Positions 1-9,600 of a stretch of 64,000 bases of DNA are shown here, piece by piece. The notes beneath the pieces are model-generated. The model made no database searches. It was not told where the DNA came from and saw only the letters and a program-made list of their open reading frames with translations. The DNA lies in NCBI RefSeq assembly GCF_030247195.1, contig NC_080672.1, forward strand, positions 402,831,037-402,895,036. Direction: 5' to 3'. The stretch comes from Topomyia yanbarensis. Its lineage: Eukaryota; Arthropoda; Insecta; Diptera; Culicidae. Every line of letters starts with the position of its first letter. Position 1 is the first letter of the stretch. The position numbers and the translations under genes were made by a program.

Positions 1-537
1 GTTTAAAAACAGAAAAAAATTCAAAGAACGTTGAGGAATTTGAGCATGATTAGTTCTTTCGTGTATTTCCAAATTTCTAATAAAATGCAAACTTGGAGCA
101 TTTAATATTAATTATTCCTTTCCATTTTGGAACAATAGAAAGATAAACGCCTTACGCTAGCCGGGTGAGAAACTGATATAAAAGTAGATTTCCGTAGCAC
201 AGTATATCTAGCACCAGAGCTGCTTCCTCGACTAACGGAACGAGAGCGGACTTTATCCTTCCTTCGTTTCTTTTTCTGAAAACTATAACATAAGTTTAAG
301 TTTTACATACAATAGAGAATTTTTACTTCATTACCTTGTTGCGCTGAAGCTCGAGTGATGGATACTTTGAAGGATTACAGTTTTTCTTTATTTTATTTAA
401 CTTTAACTTTTGAAACATAGGGCGATTTATTCAAAAAAGGCTCAATTCAAATTCAGTTCAGATGAGAAAAAAACCTTACCTGCTAAAAATAACGTAAGTC
501 AATGAGAATACCTTAAAAACAACTATCTGCCACTACT
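1..537. other. Non-coding flank, no gene recognised
   Basis: AT-rich sequence. On the minus strand an acceptor-like TTTTCAG at about 276-283 is followed by a short frame rich in Lys, Arg and Ser (KKKRRKDKVRSRSVSR). That could be an exon remnant of an RS-type protein or chance, and nothing else supports a gene. Confidence 0.4.
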
Positions 538-1365
538 CTAGGTCGGCCGGACCCGTTTCTGAGACATCTTCTGCCCGTGATACAGACCGGTGTAGTAGCC
601 GCTCATGTACCAGGACATGAGCATAGCGGAAAGATTCTCCGACTCGACATCATCATTATCTAGCATCGGTGACATCGGCGGTGGCGGTGGTACCACAAAT
701 GAGGCTCCCATTCCCATCCCAGCACCGGAGCCAGCAGCCGCCGACGCTGCTGATCCAGCCATAGGCATTCGGAAGCTAGGACTGTAGTTAATCCTAATGT
801 TGCTAGCTTTCTTAGTCAACTTCTCCTCATCGTCGCTAACTTCCATCCGTTAGTGATCTTCTTCAAAGGCTAGTTCTGCTGCATCCTCACGCTGCTTGCG
901 ACGTTCCTTGCGTCCCCACGATGGCACCAAGCTGTCTGCCGCCACAGTCTGGTCGTTATTGTAGCCCACATAGCGAAGCAGTGTGCTGCCGTCCTTTGAC
1001 ATTGCCAAAATTGTTTGCTTCATAATCTACGCCATCGTCGTAGGTGGCTCGGCAGTAATCGCCGATCTTGAACACCGGCTTGCTTCCCATTTCAACGGAA
1101 CCTTTCTCGGTCGCAGTACCTTCATCTGCGGGAGGTTTATCTGGCAGCCCCGGTTTAACTTCCTCACTCGTAGTTTGCTCCGGTTGGCCTTGGATGTTAC
1201 CTTTTTGTTAGTTTTCATGGCCAATCGCATGACAACATCCTCTCTGACCATTGTTAACGATTCGTCGTACTTGCGAATGATGAGCGTATCGTCCCAAATT
1301 TCGTCGTTCGAATGCTCACTTTCGGAGCTGCTGGAGCTCGGCTTACGCGACCCAAGTTCATTCAA
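538..1365 (-). pseudogene. Smn: Broken intron-free copy of survival motor neuron (SMN)
   Basis: Three hallmark parts of SMN lie in the right order on the minus strand. At about 1310-1260 is the N-terminal Gemin2-binding motif (DEIWDDTLIIRKYDESL). At about 1080-930 is a Tudor domain beginning KPVFKIGDYCRATYDDG and ending LRYVGYNNDQTV. At about 700-570 are a proline run and the YG-box oligomerisation motif (MLMSWYMSGYYTGLYHG). SMN assembles Sm cores on spliceosomal snRNAs as part of the Gemin complex. The frame is broken by a one-base shift between motif and Tudor (about 1183-1195), a second inside the Tudor domain (about 1010-1017) and an in-frame TAA at 850-852. All parts are contiguous with no visible introns, which suggests a retrocopy, although I do not know the intron content of the mosquito parent gene. 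No poly-A tract or target-site duplication was found. Homology is secure; pseudogene status rests on three separate lesions. Confidence 0.88.
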
Positions 1366-1793
1366 TGGCAGTTCTGGTTATCACGAACAGATTTTTGAAT
1401 AAATAAATCGAGAATTTTGTGAAAAACTGCTTCGAATTATAAAAGACGATTGAAATTTGTTTTTTTTGTGTTCTGAAACTGGAAATCTGGCAGACAAAAG
1501 CAACCGTTGCAGGTTCCTCATAGGGAGGACAACGAAAGGTCGTACGATACCGATAACCCGTTCAGAGCCCGTTTCTTATGAAATTTGTTTTTCAAGTTAG
1601 TTACTGGACTGGTATTGTGCAAATAACATGGTTGCTATACAGCAACTGAAAATCAATAAACAAAAGAAGTGTTGCTGAAGAAATAATTTTTTCGTTCGAA
1701 TCAAGGGGTCACTCAATATACTGGTAACTGGCAGTAAATGACTCGGACCCTTTTTCTTCACAATATTTCATTGAGTTTCAGGTCGTGTCGTTG
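1366..1793. other. Non-coding spacer
   Basis: Nothing recognised. The sequence lies between the Smn relic and the first copy of the 157-bp direct repeat. Confidence 0.4.
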
Positions 1794-2289
1794 GATACAT
1801 CGTCTAACTAGACACCCAGTTGGTGCTAGTTACTGACGAGGAGAATCCGAAACACTAAAACAAAAAACCGTACTTTATGTAAGGTATGTGCCCTTATGCA
1901 CAAAAAAATTTGGAATCGTCCAAAATTTTCCCTTTGGGGATTTGCATAATTTCAGGCGTTTGGGTCTTCAAACCACAAGACAGTTTCGGTTCATATTCTT
2001 CGTCGGCAAACAGAACTTCTGTGCTTACTATCGAGACATCACTCGGTATAAGCCAGTTGTTTAGTGTTCACACAAGACGTGTGACTTTTTGGATTTTAGT
2101 GTCTAACTAGTGCTAATTTGGGTACTAGCTTAGATACATCGTCTAACTAGACACCCAGTTGGTGCTAGTTACTGACGAGGAGAATCCGAAACACTAAAAC
2201 AAAAAACCGTACTTTATGTAAGGTATGTGCCCTTATGCACAAAAAAATTTGGAATCGTCCAAAATTTTCCCTTTGGGGATTTGCATAAT
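1794..2289. repeat. 157-bp perfect direct repeat pair
   Basis: Bases 1794-1950 and 2133-2289 are identical over 157 bp at a fixed offset of 339 bp, and they diverge at once beyond 1950 and 2289. Perfect identity amid heavily decayed sequence points to a recent local duplication, or to a polymerase or assembly event. The 182-bp spacer and part of the second copy contain a short MITE-like inverted repeat. Confidence 0.9.
2091..2187. mobile_element. Short MITE related to the one at 54331
   Basis: The ends beginning GGATT are imperfect inverted repeats of about 33 bp (2091-2123 and 2153-2187). They share the motif TTGGTGCTRRTTACTGAYGAG with the terminal repeats of the MITE at 54331-54548. The right half is also present in the first copy of the direct repeat near 1821-1848. 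Confidence 0.55.
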
Positions 2290-2657
2290 CATTGAAAACT
2301 TTATCGCATGTTTTCATAAATTCATAAAATCAGAAGTGCGACAGATAGGTGCTGGTGGTGTCGTGTTCAGTGAAGTAACTCTTCTTAGAATTTCTACCAA
2401 CGAATGCTTAGAGCGTGTTTTAAGGGAACGCTTTAGATTCCTCGGGCGCTGTTTGCATACGGGGCTTGATAATAAATCATGTGGACTCGACTCATAATAG
2501 GCACACATTACAGTATTCCCAGTGTAACAGCCATCCGCATGATTCTCAGTGAAATTGTCACACCGAGCCTTGTTATTACAGCGGGTAATTTCCTTTGTTT
2601 AGTGCAATACCTGACGAGGGGTACAAACAACCGAATAGTCAAAGAAGGCGTATTTTT
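2290..2657 (-). pseudogene. LINE ORF1 relic, zinc-knuckle and basic region
   Basis: The minus-strand frame at 2508-2314 reads PVCKQRPRNLKRSLKTRS followed by a diverged SLVEILRR. This aligns with the segment just after the third zinc knuckle of the intact ORF1 at 61099-62436 (PAYKQRGDKIKRSLKERS). Sequence up to about 2650 corresponds to the knuckle region, but the cysteines are largely lost. Together with 3356-3600 it is one old ORF1 copy split by the MITE at 2658-3355. Many stops and indels; not expressed as a protein. Confidence 0.75.
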
Positions 2658-3355
2658 TGGGATCCTCTTACATAATTGTGCAAAAAGTATCTAATGCTTG
2701 ATAATTTTTTTTTGGAAAAGTAAAATGAATTAAACATGTGCGCTATTCTGGAAAATGTTTATTAAGGTTTCATCTGAAAAATAAAATTTTTCGAGTGTTA
2801 GGTTTCAAAAATGGCGGCTCCAGTAAAAGGTGTTTTGAAAACCGACCTCATCTGGGCACGATAAAGGACGCAATTCGTCATCTACAAGAAGAAATTCAAA
2901 ACGTTCTTGAAGATTATATTCCGTAGAGGTGCCCCAATCTAAAAAATATGTAAAAATTCCATATAGAAGCAAAATGGCGGTCACTTGAAAATAAAGTTTT
3001 TTTTTCGCATGATTTTTCCACTTTAACCGGCTGTAAAAAATCGTTACTGATCAAAATATTTCGATTTTGTAGGTTACAGCGCCCGAGAAGGTTGTCTTTT
3101 AGGCGGGCAAATCCCGAAGTTCATTAGTTGAATGGTTCAAAAACGAGAATGCCCGCAGATTCCAAAATTCTTGTCCGAGAAATCCGCTATTTTGGACGCC
3201 ATTTTTGACACCTTACACTTGAAATTTTTTATTATATAGAAGAAAACTTAATAAACATTTTGTCGAATAGCGCACATGTCTAAAATATTTTACTGCTTCA
3301 AAAATAAAAGATTAAACATTAGGTACTTTTTGCCACAATTATATAAGACGACCCC
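2658..3355. mobile_element. Hairpin MITE with about 110-bp terminal inverted repeats
   Basis: Bases 2658-2767 and 3246-3355 are inverted copies of each other. The ends read GGGATCCTCTTACATAATTG and, inverted, GGGGTCGTCTTATATAATTG, and the inner ends contain ACATGTGCGCTATTC. The interior has no coding capacity, and includes the phrase AAAATGGCGG twice. It sits inside the LINE ORF1 relic. No clear target-site duplication was seen, so the superfamily is undetermined. Confidence 0.8.
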
Positions 3356-3600
3356 CTTAATGCAAAGCAGTTCCGCCAAAGGTCACCCGATACGAGTTTG
3401 AACGGAAACACAATCTCGCCCCCTTCAGTGTGATTGCCATTCAAAATCTGTACCCACTGAAGCAAGGGGTTTTTGAAACAGTCAACCCCGAACGACAAAC
3501 TCGAACCGGTGACCACACCGTCGATCTCGACTTTCGAGCTATCTATTACTGATTTTCTTCGATCCGAAAGATTAGAAAATCTACCGAGTTCCGTGTGCAA
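3356..3600 (-). pseudogene. LINE ORF1 relic, N-terminal domain
   Basis: The minus-strand frame (KVEIDGVVTGSSLSFGVDCF, then a NPLLQWVQIL stretch and TEGGEIVFPFKL) aligns with the region of the intact ORF1 reading EIDGVVSEPGLKCEELLEHG onward. It is the upstream part of the ORF1 copy whose downstream part is at 2290-2657. Confidence 0.78.
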
Positions 3601-6362
3601 GATTTTAAATGGGAAGTTAGAGTCTTTGATGACGGATCTTGTTCGCCATCCATTTTACTATCAGCTGAGAGTTTTCGTGAGACTGTCTAAGCAGTCTCAC
3701 GGCGCAAAGTGAAAGCTTAAAGAAGGGACAGAAATTATGGGAGATAAAATAAATTGAACGACAAGTGAGAGGAAAGTATAAAAAAGTGGCCACCTATCTT
3801 CACTCGATGTATACTTAGATGGTATCGATTTTCTTAGTAACTGGCATGGAGAATATGTAAAAGCCTTTATCTGAAATAAATCGCAAAGCATCTTTGTTTC
3901 ACTCGCATCTGTAACAAGATGGGTGGGTAATGTCTGGGACATAAATGGAAGGTCGTTACGGCACTTGAACTTAATTTAAGTCTAATGATATACATCGTAA
4001 ATCTAATCATATGCACCGTAATCAACAATCCACCAACCAGGTAACAGCTTCTAAAAATTATCTCCTCAGTATACTTATTTTTTATTTTTATTTTATTTAT
4101 CATCTGACGTAGTTGGTCTTGATGAATATGGGTCACACTGGTCCTGACTAGATGCTATTTTCATCGCCTATCGTCAAACGATTTCACGAATATACAGTTC
4201 AAGATTTTCGGCTGGAGTTTACATGAAATGAGCGACAGTCAACAAGGAACGAATTTCGTTCGAATCTTTTGGAAATCGGTATATTTTCAAGTTGTCAACC
4301 ATACGTAATAAAAATAACGGTAAATATTCAATTAAATCGTCCGCTTCCATTCGATTCCTGGAATTATTTCACCTTAGAAAACTGCACAAAATGTGTGATG
4401 TGCAACAGTGGAGTGGTAATGTTATTAAAAATTAGATATTTTGCGAACAAAATATCTCAAAACGCCAACTTCCTGTATTTTTTGAGTAATGGAAATATTT
4501 CCACCAAAATACTAAGATTGCTTCCTTTAAAAAAACGTACAAACTTTGATTTTTCAAGTACTACTACAAAAGTTTTAGCATTTAATGTATTTTTTCCCTC
4601 ATATTTTCTCATAGTGCCAATGGCAAAACCTTTAATCGAAGTGGGCAGATGTCAAAAATTGTGCAAATGATGTGAAATTTGGCTTTTGAGCTTATTTGAC
4701 ATTTGTCACAATATTTAGGAAATGGAGGGATGCTAGCTCTCACAACAAAAAACTTTTCGCGATGCCCCAATGTACGGTTGTAGATGACACATCCAGTTTT
4801 TTGCGGCATTTCGATTTCGAACGTAGAGGCTTTATGGCCTTCGACCAAAGTTACCTCCATTCTTTTTTAAAGTGATTAAACGATTTCACCAACCCGGCAC
4901 ATTCGGGTTTTCGCGATATCCGAGTAAAATTTTGATACGTTGCCTCGCTTGCTTGGACACCATTTTGATAACTGAAATAAAATACCAAATTCAGAAGAGA
5001 GGGGGGGGGGGGGTACCTGCTAATGCAGGCACACTTCTACAAAATGTTGGCAGTTCAGGTCTTTTGATTATACGATCTAAAGAATGGTGTCAAGTTTATG
5101 TTTGACAAAATTTTGATCGTAACAAACTTTGTTGTATGCTATGAGCTGATATTGTTCCCGTTTTGTTTTAGTTGCAGAACTGCAGTCGAGAAAAATACAG
5201 TTTGCTGACACGTACTCATCTTACCTTCATAGGTACATACCGTTGTCTGACCGTAAGGTGTTTCGCTACTAAGGGCAATAACCGATGGGATTAATGGGCG
5301 GCCAAAGAAAATTCGCACAATACAAACTACGTTGTCAGACTAAAACAGAAATTTCTCTAAGTGCATATAAGCTTCTCAAACCTATCAGTAAATGACGATC
5401 AACAAAATTTGGCTGCACCATATCATATTTCAACACACATTAGAATGCTATATGTGATACGCTGCAGACTCAACGATTGTTTTGAATTAAAATAAAGAGA
5501 TTGTTATCTCTTCTTTTTAATAACTTTTTATACCATGAAAAAGCTGTTGGATTTGCACGAAAAGTTCAATTTGAAGCTGGTTTAAATTAATTCTAATCAT
5601 ATACTCAATGAGATCGTAATACAAAACAATATGAATCAATGCAGATGAGCTACAAAATATTTAACGATTTAGATTTGGTGTAATGTATCCACGTTTTGTG
5701 GTAGATGGTGAAATGTTTTGCTTCAAAAATTTCAAGTATCTTTTAGGATTGGAGCACCGTAACTAATTAGAAATATCCTTTTACACTTCAGCTAACCCTT
5801 GAATATCTTCCATAAAAATGATGTGATAAATGTGATGTGATAAAAAATCTTGTCTGGCAAGCGATCTGTTCTGATAGCTGGAACTTTAGGTATCGGACAC
5901 TACAAGTACCGTAAACGATTGTACGTTTCGGCGATGGTATTTTAAAATGCTTCTGTTCTCTATCCTGAATAAATTTTTATCGACAGTACCCGTCTGGGAC
6001 CGTTTTGAGGTGCTATTTGTTGGAACTAGGCACAGCTTTTGCCGAGTGGATATGCGTTGCTGCCTATTCAGCAGCTACTATTTGGGCAACCGTTCATAAA
6101 GATATTGAGAATCGTAGGTTAGATAGCAAATTACGGGTAGGATTTTTTATTGTGTGCCTTTGATTAATAAACAGGCACGCAGGTATGTAGTCCTGATAGG
6201 TGCTTGAGGTTGTTTGTGTTTTGTATTGTATACTTAAGTAGGAAGGAATAGGGCTTTCGACCTACTTCTTCAGATGATACCGTTAGGATTTTCCGAGAAA
6301 CAGGTTTCTCGTAGTATGTAACCGCTTCTACTTTTTCCAACATATAATTGCTAAATTATTAA
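3601..6362. other. AT-rich non-coding region
   Basis: No gene or classifiable element. A 13-base G run lies at 5001-5013. A minus-strand stretch around 4962-4890 begins MVSKQARQRIKILLGYRENP, which resembles the N-terminal start of some mosquito mariner-type transposases, but it is lost after about 25 codons. The 83-codon minus frame at 4609-4860 is not recognised. Confidence 0.35.
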
Positions 6363-6480
6363 ACTTCTGGAAGTCGCTCTAGTGCACTGAGTGTACGTTG
6401 CTCTGAAAATCTAGCGAAATCGTCTTAGGGCACCAGCGGCTGCTCGTTCAGTGGGCCATATGCGCGACTTCCGGAGGAAG
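6363..6480. mobile_element. Short MITE, copy 1 of 3
   Basis: About 118 bp with ends ACTTCTGGAAGTCGC and, inverted, CTTCCTCCGGAAGTCGC, flanked by TTAA on both sides (6359-6362 and 6481-6484). The core phrase CAGCGGCTGCTCGTTCAGTG recurs in copies near 31736 and 44950. The TTAA flanks are suggestive, but weak evidence in AT-rich DNA. Confidence 0.65.
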
Positions 6481-6659
6481 TTAAGGAATGGGACACATTC
6501 AAGCGCATGTATTTTTTGACCTTAACATGAATCGAAAAAGTTTCTTAGGGTAAAACAAAAATAATAACATATTTTTCATGAAAATAACTGAAACAAATCA
6601 TCCGTTGTAATTTTGAAAAAAAATCGCGCTTTCTATTGATGCCGCTCATCAGCCACCAC
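6481..6659. other. Spacer
   Basis: Nothing recognised. Confidence 0.3.
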
Positions 6660-7190
6660 ACACTTCCTTCAGTCACTGTCTTGACAAGGTTATTTCACCA
6701 ATTCGTCATCCGACCATTGTCGCTGTAGGCTGGACCGTTCAGCTTCAGTCTTCGTTTCGTTAACGGTCTTGGATGGAGCTGGATAATTTAGTGCATTTTG
6801 CTATTTGGGGGAGTAGCTGCACTCCATTGTCGTTGTACCCTTGTGGCACTTCCTGGCTGCATTGGCAAGTGGTTATATGTGACCAAAACGTAACTGGACC
6901 ATCACGGGAATTAATGAAAAGCGACATCCGTCTATTATGTCATTCCGTTTTGTATACTTCTGAATTCATAATCTTATCCGTCACAAAAACGCTGTTTTCT
7001 TGCCACAGGAACAGATTCCTTGCCGAATCGTAAATTTTGTCGCGAACTTATCCGCAAAAACAAACCTATATCTACTCGAAATCTTGCGCCCTGGAATTTG
7101 CTGAAATCGGGTTTCGTATAGGTTTCATCGTCGATCAAGACACATCCACCAAGCTTCACCAGCTTACGGGTTCTGACCAATGCACAGTGG
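6660..7190 (-). pseudogene. Decayed mariner/Tc1-type transposase
   Basis: Minus-strand reading gives RTRKLVKLGGCVLIDDETYT, including the first catalytic Asp context (DDETY) near 7140. In shifted frames follow a match to the ICSCGKK motif near 7020 and the phrase NSEVYKTE near 6960. The second-Asp block (WPDLA in functional relatives) is degraded to a WSHIT-like form near 6890. Order and spacing fit an IS630-Tc1-mariner transposase that would cut and paste its own element. Frameshifts and stops are frequent, and no terminal repeats were identified. A second relic with the same motif order lies at 16401-16790. Confidence 0.65.
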
Positions 7191-8275
7191 TTTTTTTTTT
7201 CGCCAAAAACATGCGAAAAATTAGCCGCGCAAAAACGGTAAAGCGTATAGCAATGATGTCTTCCAGGATGTTTTATGATGATCCAAGACCTTCAATTAAA
7301 TGATATACATAGTTATAGTGATTAATCCCCCTTGAAGTGAGATATTTATTGCATTTTTGTAAAGTAAGAGAAACACTATGAAGTAATCAGAAATGTTAAA
7401 GAACATGTTTTTGCGAACATATTTACCGTAGATCAAAAATCTCCATTTATAGTACACTCGAAGTTACAGACCGTTGTTTGTGAATGTCCCCGTTTTATAA
7501 CATAACTTCTTAAACATCGCAAATAAAGCTTCAGAATGTTCCAGAACGTTATTCGCCTTGTCAAGATACGTATCATACCAGAACTAATCATCGGTATATC
7601 TCCAGTGACTTAGAAGTTATTGGGTAATTTTTGATAAAATAAGCGAAATTTTCATATGTAATAACTTTCAAACGGGCAGCCAGTTCTTATTGCAATTAGA
7701 AGTGTTACATCAACCCTTTAAAACTCAATGGACTCAACTTGTATCTCGTTGTCTTCAGTAGAGTTATATATGATTTGAAAAAGCTATTGTTTTTTTTTAA
7801 AAAAAAGCCCAATATCTTCGAAAATACACGAGATATGAAAAATTACGCATTAATGAAAATTGTATATTTTGACTTTTTTAAATTTCAACGACATTCAATT
7901 AGCTAGAGATTACTGGGAAGGGAATGTTTTGAAAATTTAGAGCCATAGTAGTCAAGCGAGAGCAAGAATATGAAGTATTAAAATCGGAATAGTAGAAGTG
8001 GCAGAGTCATTAGAAAAGGCTCAATACCTTACGGACTTAACTTAGGTCTTTTGTGGATGGGGGTTGAACTTAGACAGTATAATTACGAATCACTCAAAAG
8101 TCCACCAATATGCCTCCTGGTGACGACAAATTTGTCCCTCTTCACCGTGTGAACCGTGTATTTTAACGATTAGAAAAACTTCATAGAATATACAAAAATT
8201 GGCAGGAATGATAATTGAAAAAATATCCCAAAATAATATATTTGGGTGTCATTCGAATACTACGTGCTATAACTT
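7191..8275. other. AT-rich non-coding region
   Basis: No coding or classifiable structure seen. Confidence 0.35.
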
Positions 8276-8661
8276 CTGAACTGCCCATGATCTCAAATGA
8301 ATCCCATAAAGATAGGAAATCCCATAGAAAAAGGGACAAATATGCGATCATGGACAGTATAAGATTTGAAGAAGATACTTAGTGTGTTCGGTAAAGATAT
8401 TCGCGAAAGTAATCTCAATAACTTTTCCAAAGACGTCAGATCATTTATACTACCAAATAAAAAATTTCATAATTGTCCCATTTTCTAACGGATTCCCTAT
8501 CTTTATGGGACTGATTTTCGATCATTGGCAGTTTAATTTAGTGAATAATCTTCCTAAAAGTGAAATTACTTTTAGGAGAATTATTCACTAAAATTATACT
8601 GTCTATGATCGCAAATCAGTCCCATTAAGATAGGGAATCTATAGAAAATGAGACAATTATG
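8276..8661. repeat. 193-bp palindrome plus an extra arm copy
   Basis: Bases 8469-8560 and 8570-8661 form inverted arms of about 92 bp around a 9-base loop (TGAAATTAC). The arms are largely complementary with scattered mismatches and contain AATTGTCCCATTTTCTA. A third, more diverged copy of the right arm lies in direct orientation at about 8276-8350. The layout suggests a MITE or foldback element with an older neighbour. Confidence 0.85.
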
Positions 8662-9600
8662 CGATTATGGGCAGTATAGCAGCAAATGACCGAGTTTGCT
8701 ATTTTACATGCATATTCCGCACACACTCACGTAAATTCGCCGTTTCAACATACACAACCAAATAATTTGGTTTGTAATAAAGAAAGCTGTCAATTTTGAT
8801 TATTCAAACCTTTTTACGGAACTTACCCATCTTGTCGGGATGACATTTAAAAAGTTATATTAAAGAAATTGCTGTTAAGGGGTCATCCACAAACAGCAAA
8901 AGTTTGTTGAAGATATTAAAGATGGAGACTTTGTATCTTCAGCAAAGTTGTTGGCTAAAACTAGCACTACAATTTTTCTGAAGACATAATCTATTAAATG
9001 TACTTTTATGAAAGTTGATAAATATGTCTCAATTTTAGGAAGATTTATCAATAAAATCACAACACCGTATGAAAAGGCTTGTGATGTCCACAAATTCCTT
9101 GGAAGACGTCGTTGACCCAAATTTAATGATTTACGCTTAATTAATAGATCGCGCGATTTTGTCAAAAATAACCACTGTGTAATGGTTCAACAACTGGTGG
9201 AAATTTTTCATTTCACAACTACAAACTGCTTGCCAAATATTATTTTTCGGGCGGAGTTTGAAGTCCCAGACAAGGATCTTTTTTCTCTTCTGTTTTTACA
9301 ATTCCCAGAACAATCGTTGGTTGAGAACAACCTAATGGTCTTTTAACAACAACAAAACAGATTTGTAATGTAAAACAAACTTTTGTAAATTGCCTAACTT
9401 GAGTAAAAAAGAGGATGAAAATGACGTGGTTTTGTGTTTTAAAGTCACATTTTCATTTCGCTATGGCATTACACACCGACTAAGTATATTCGCTTAAACT
9501 TGGGTGCAATAATTCCATGTATCCCCTTCGCTCGCTACACTGAAAATGTGAAAACAAAAACGACATAAGTTTCGTAACGTAGTGCTATTAACAACCCACA
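8662..9600. other. Non-coding region
   Basis: The stretch around 8870-9000 (TTCAGCAAAGTTGTT and similar) resembles text at about 34280-34370, suggesting a shared old repeat. No gene seen. Confidence 0.35.

Noticed and set aside
538..1365. A functional Smn gene with programmed frameshifting
   Set aside because: Two shifts and an in-frame stop at unrelated places with no slippery site or splice signals are better explained by decay.
605..1402. Plus-strand frames of 60 and 139 codons
   Set aside because: They are antisense shadows of the Smn relic, whose minus-strand homology is clear.
4609..4860. 83-codon minus-strand frame as a gene
   Set aside because: No family recognised and flanking frames are closed. 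The nearby MVSKQARQR phrase hints only weakly at a transposase start.
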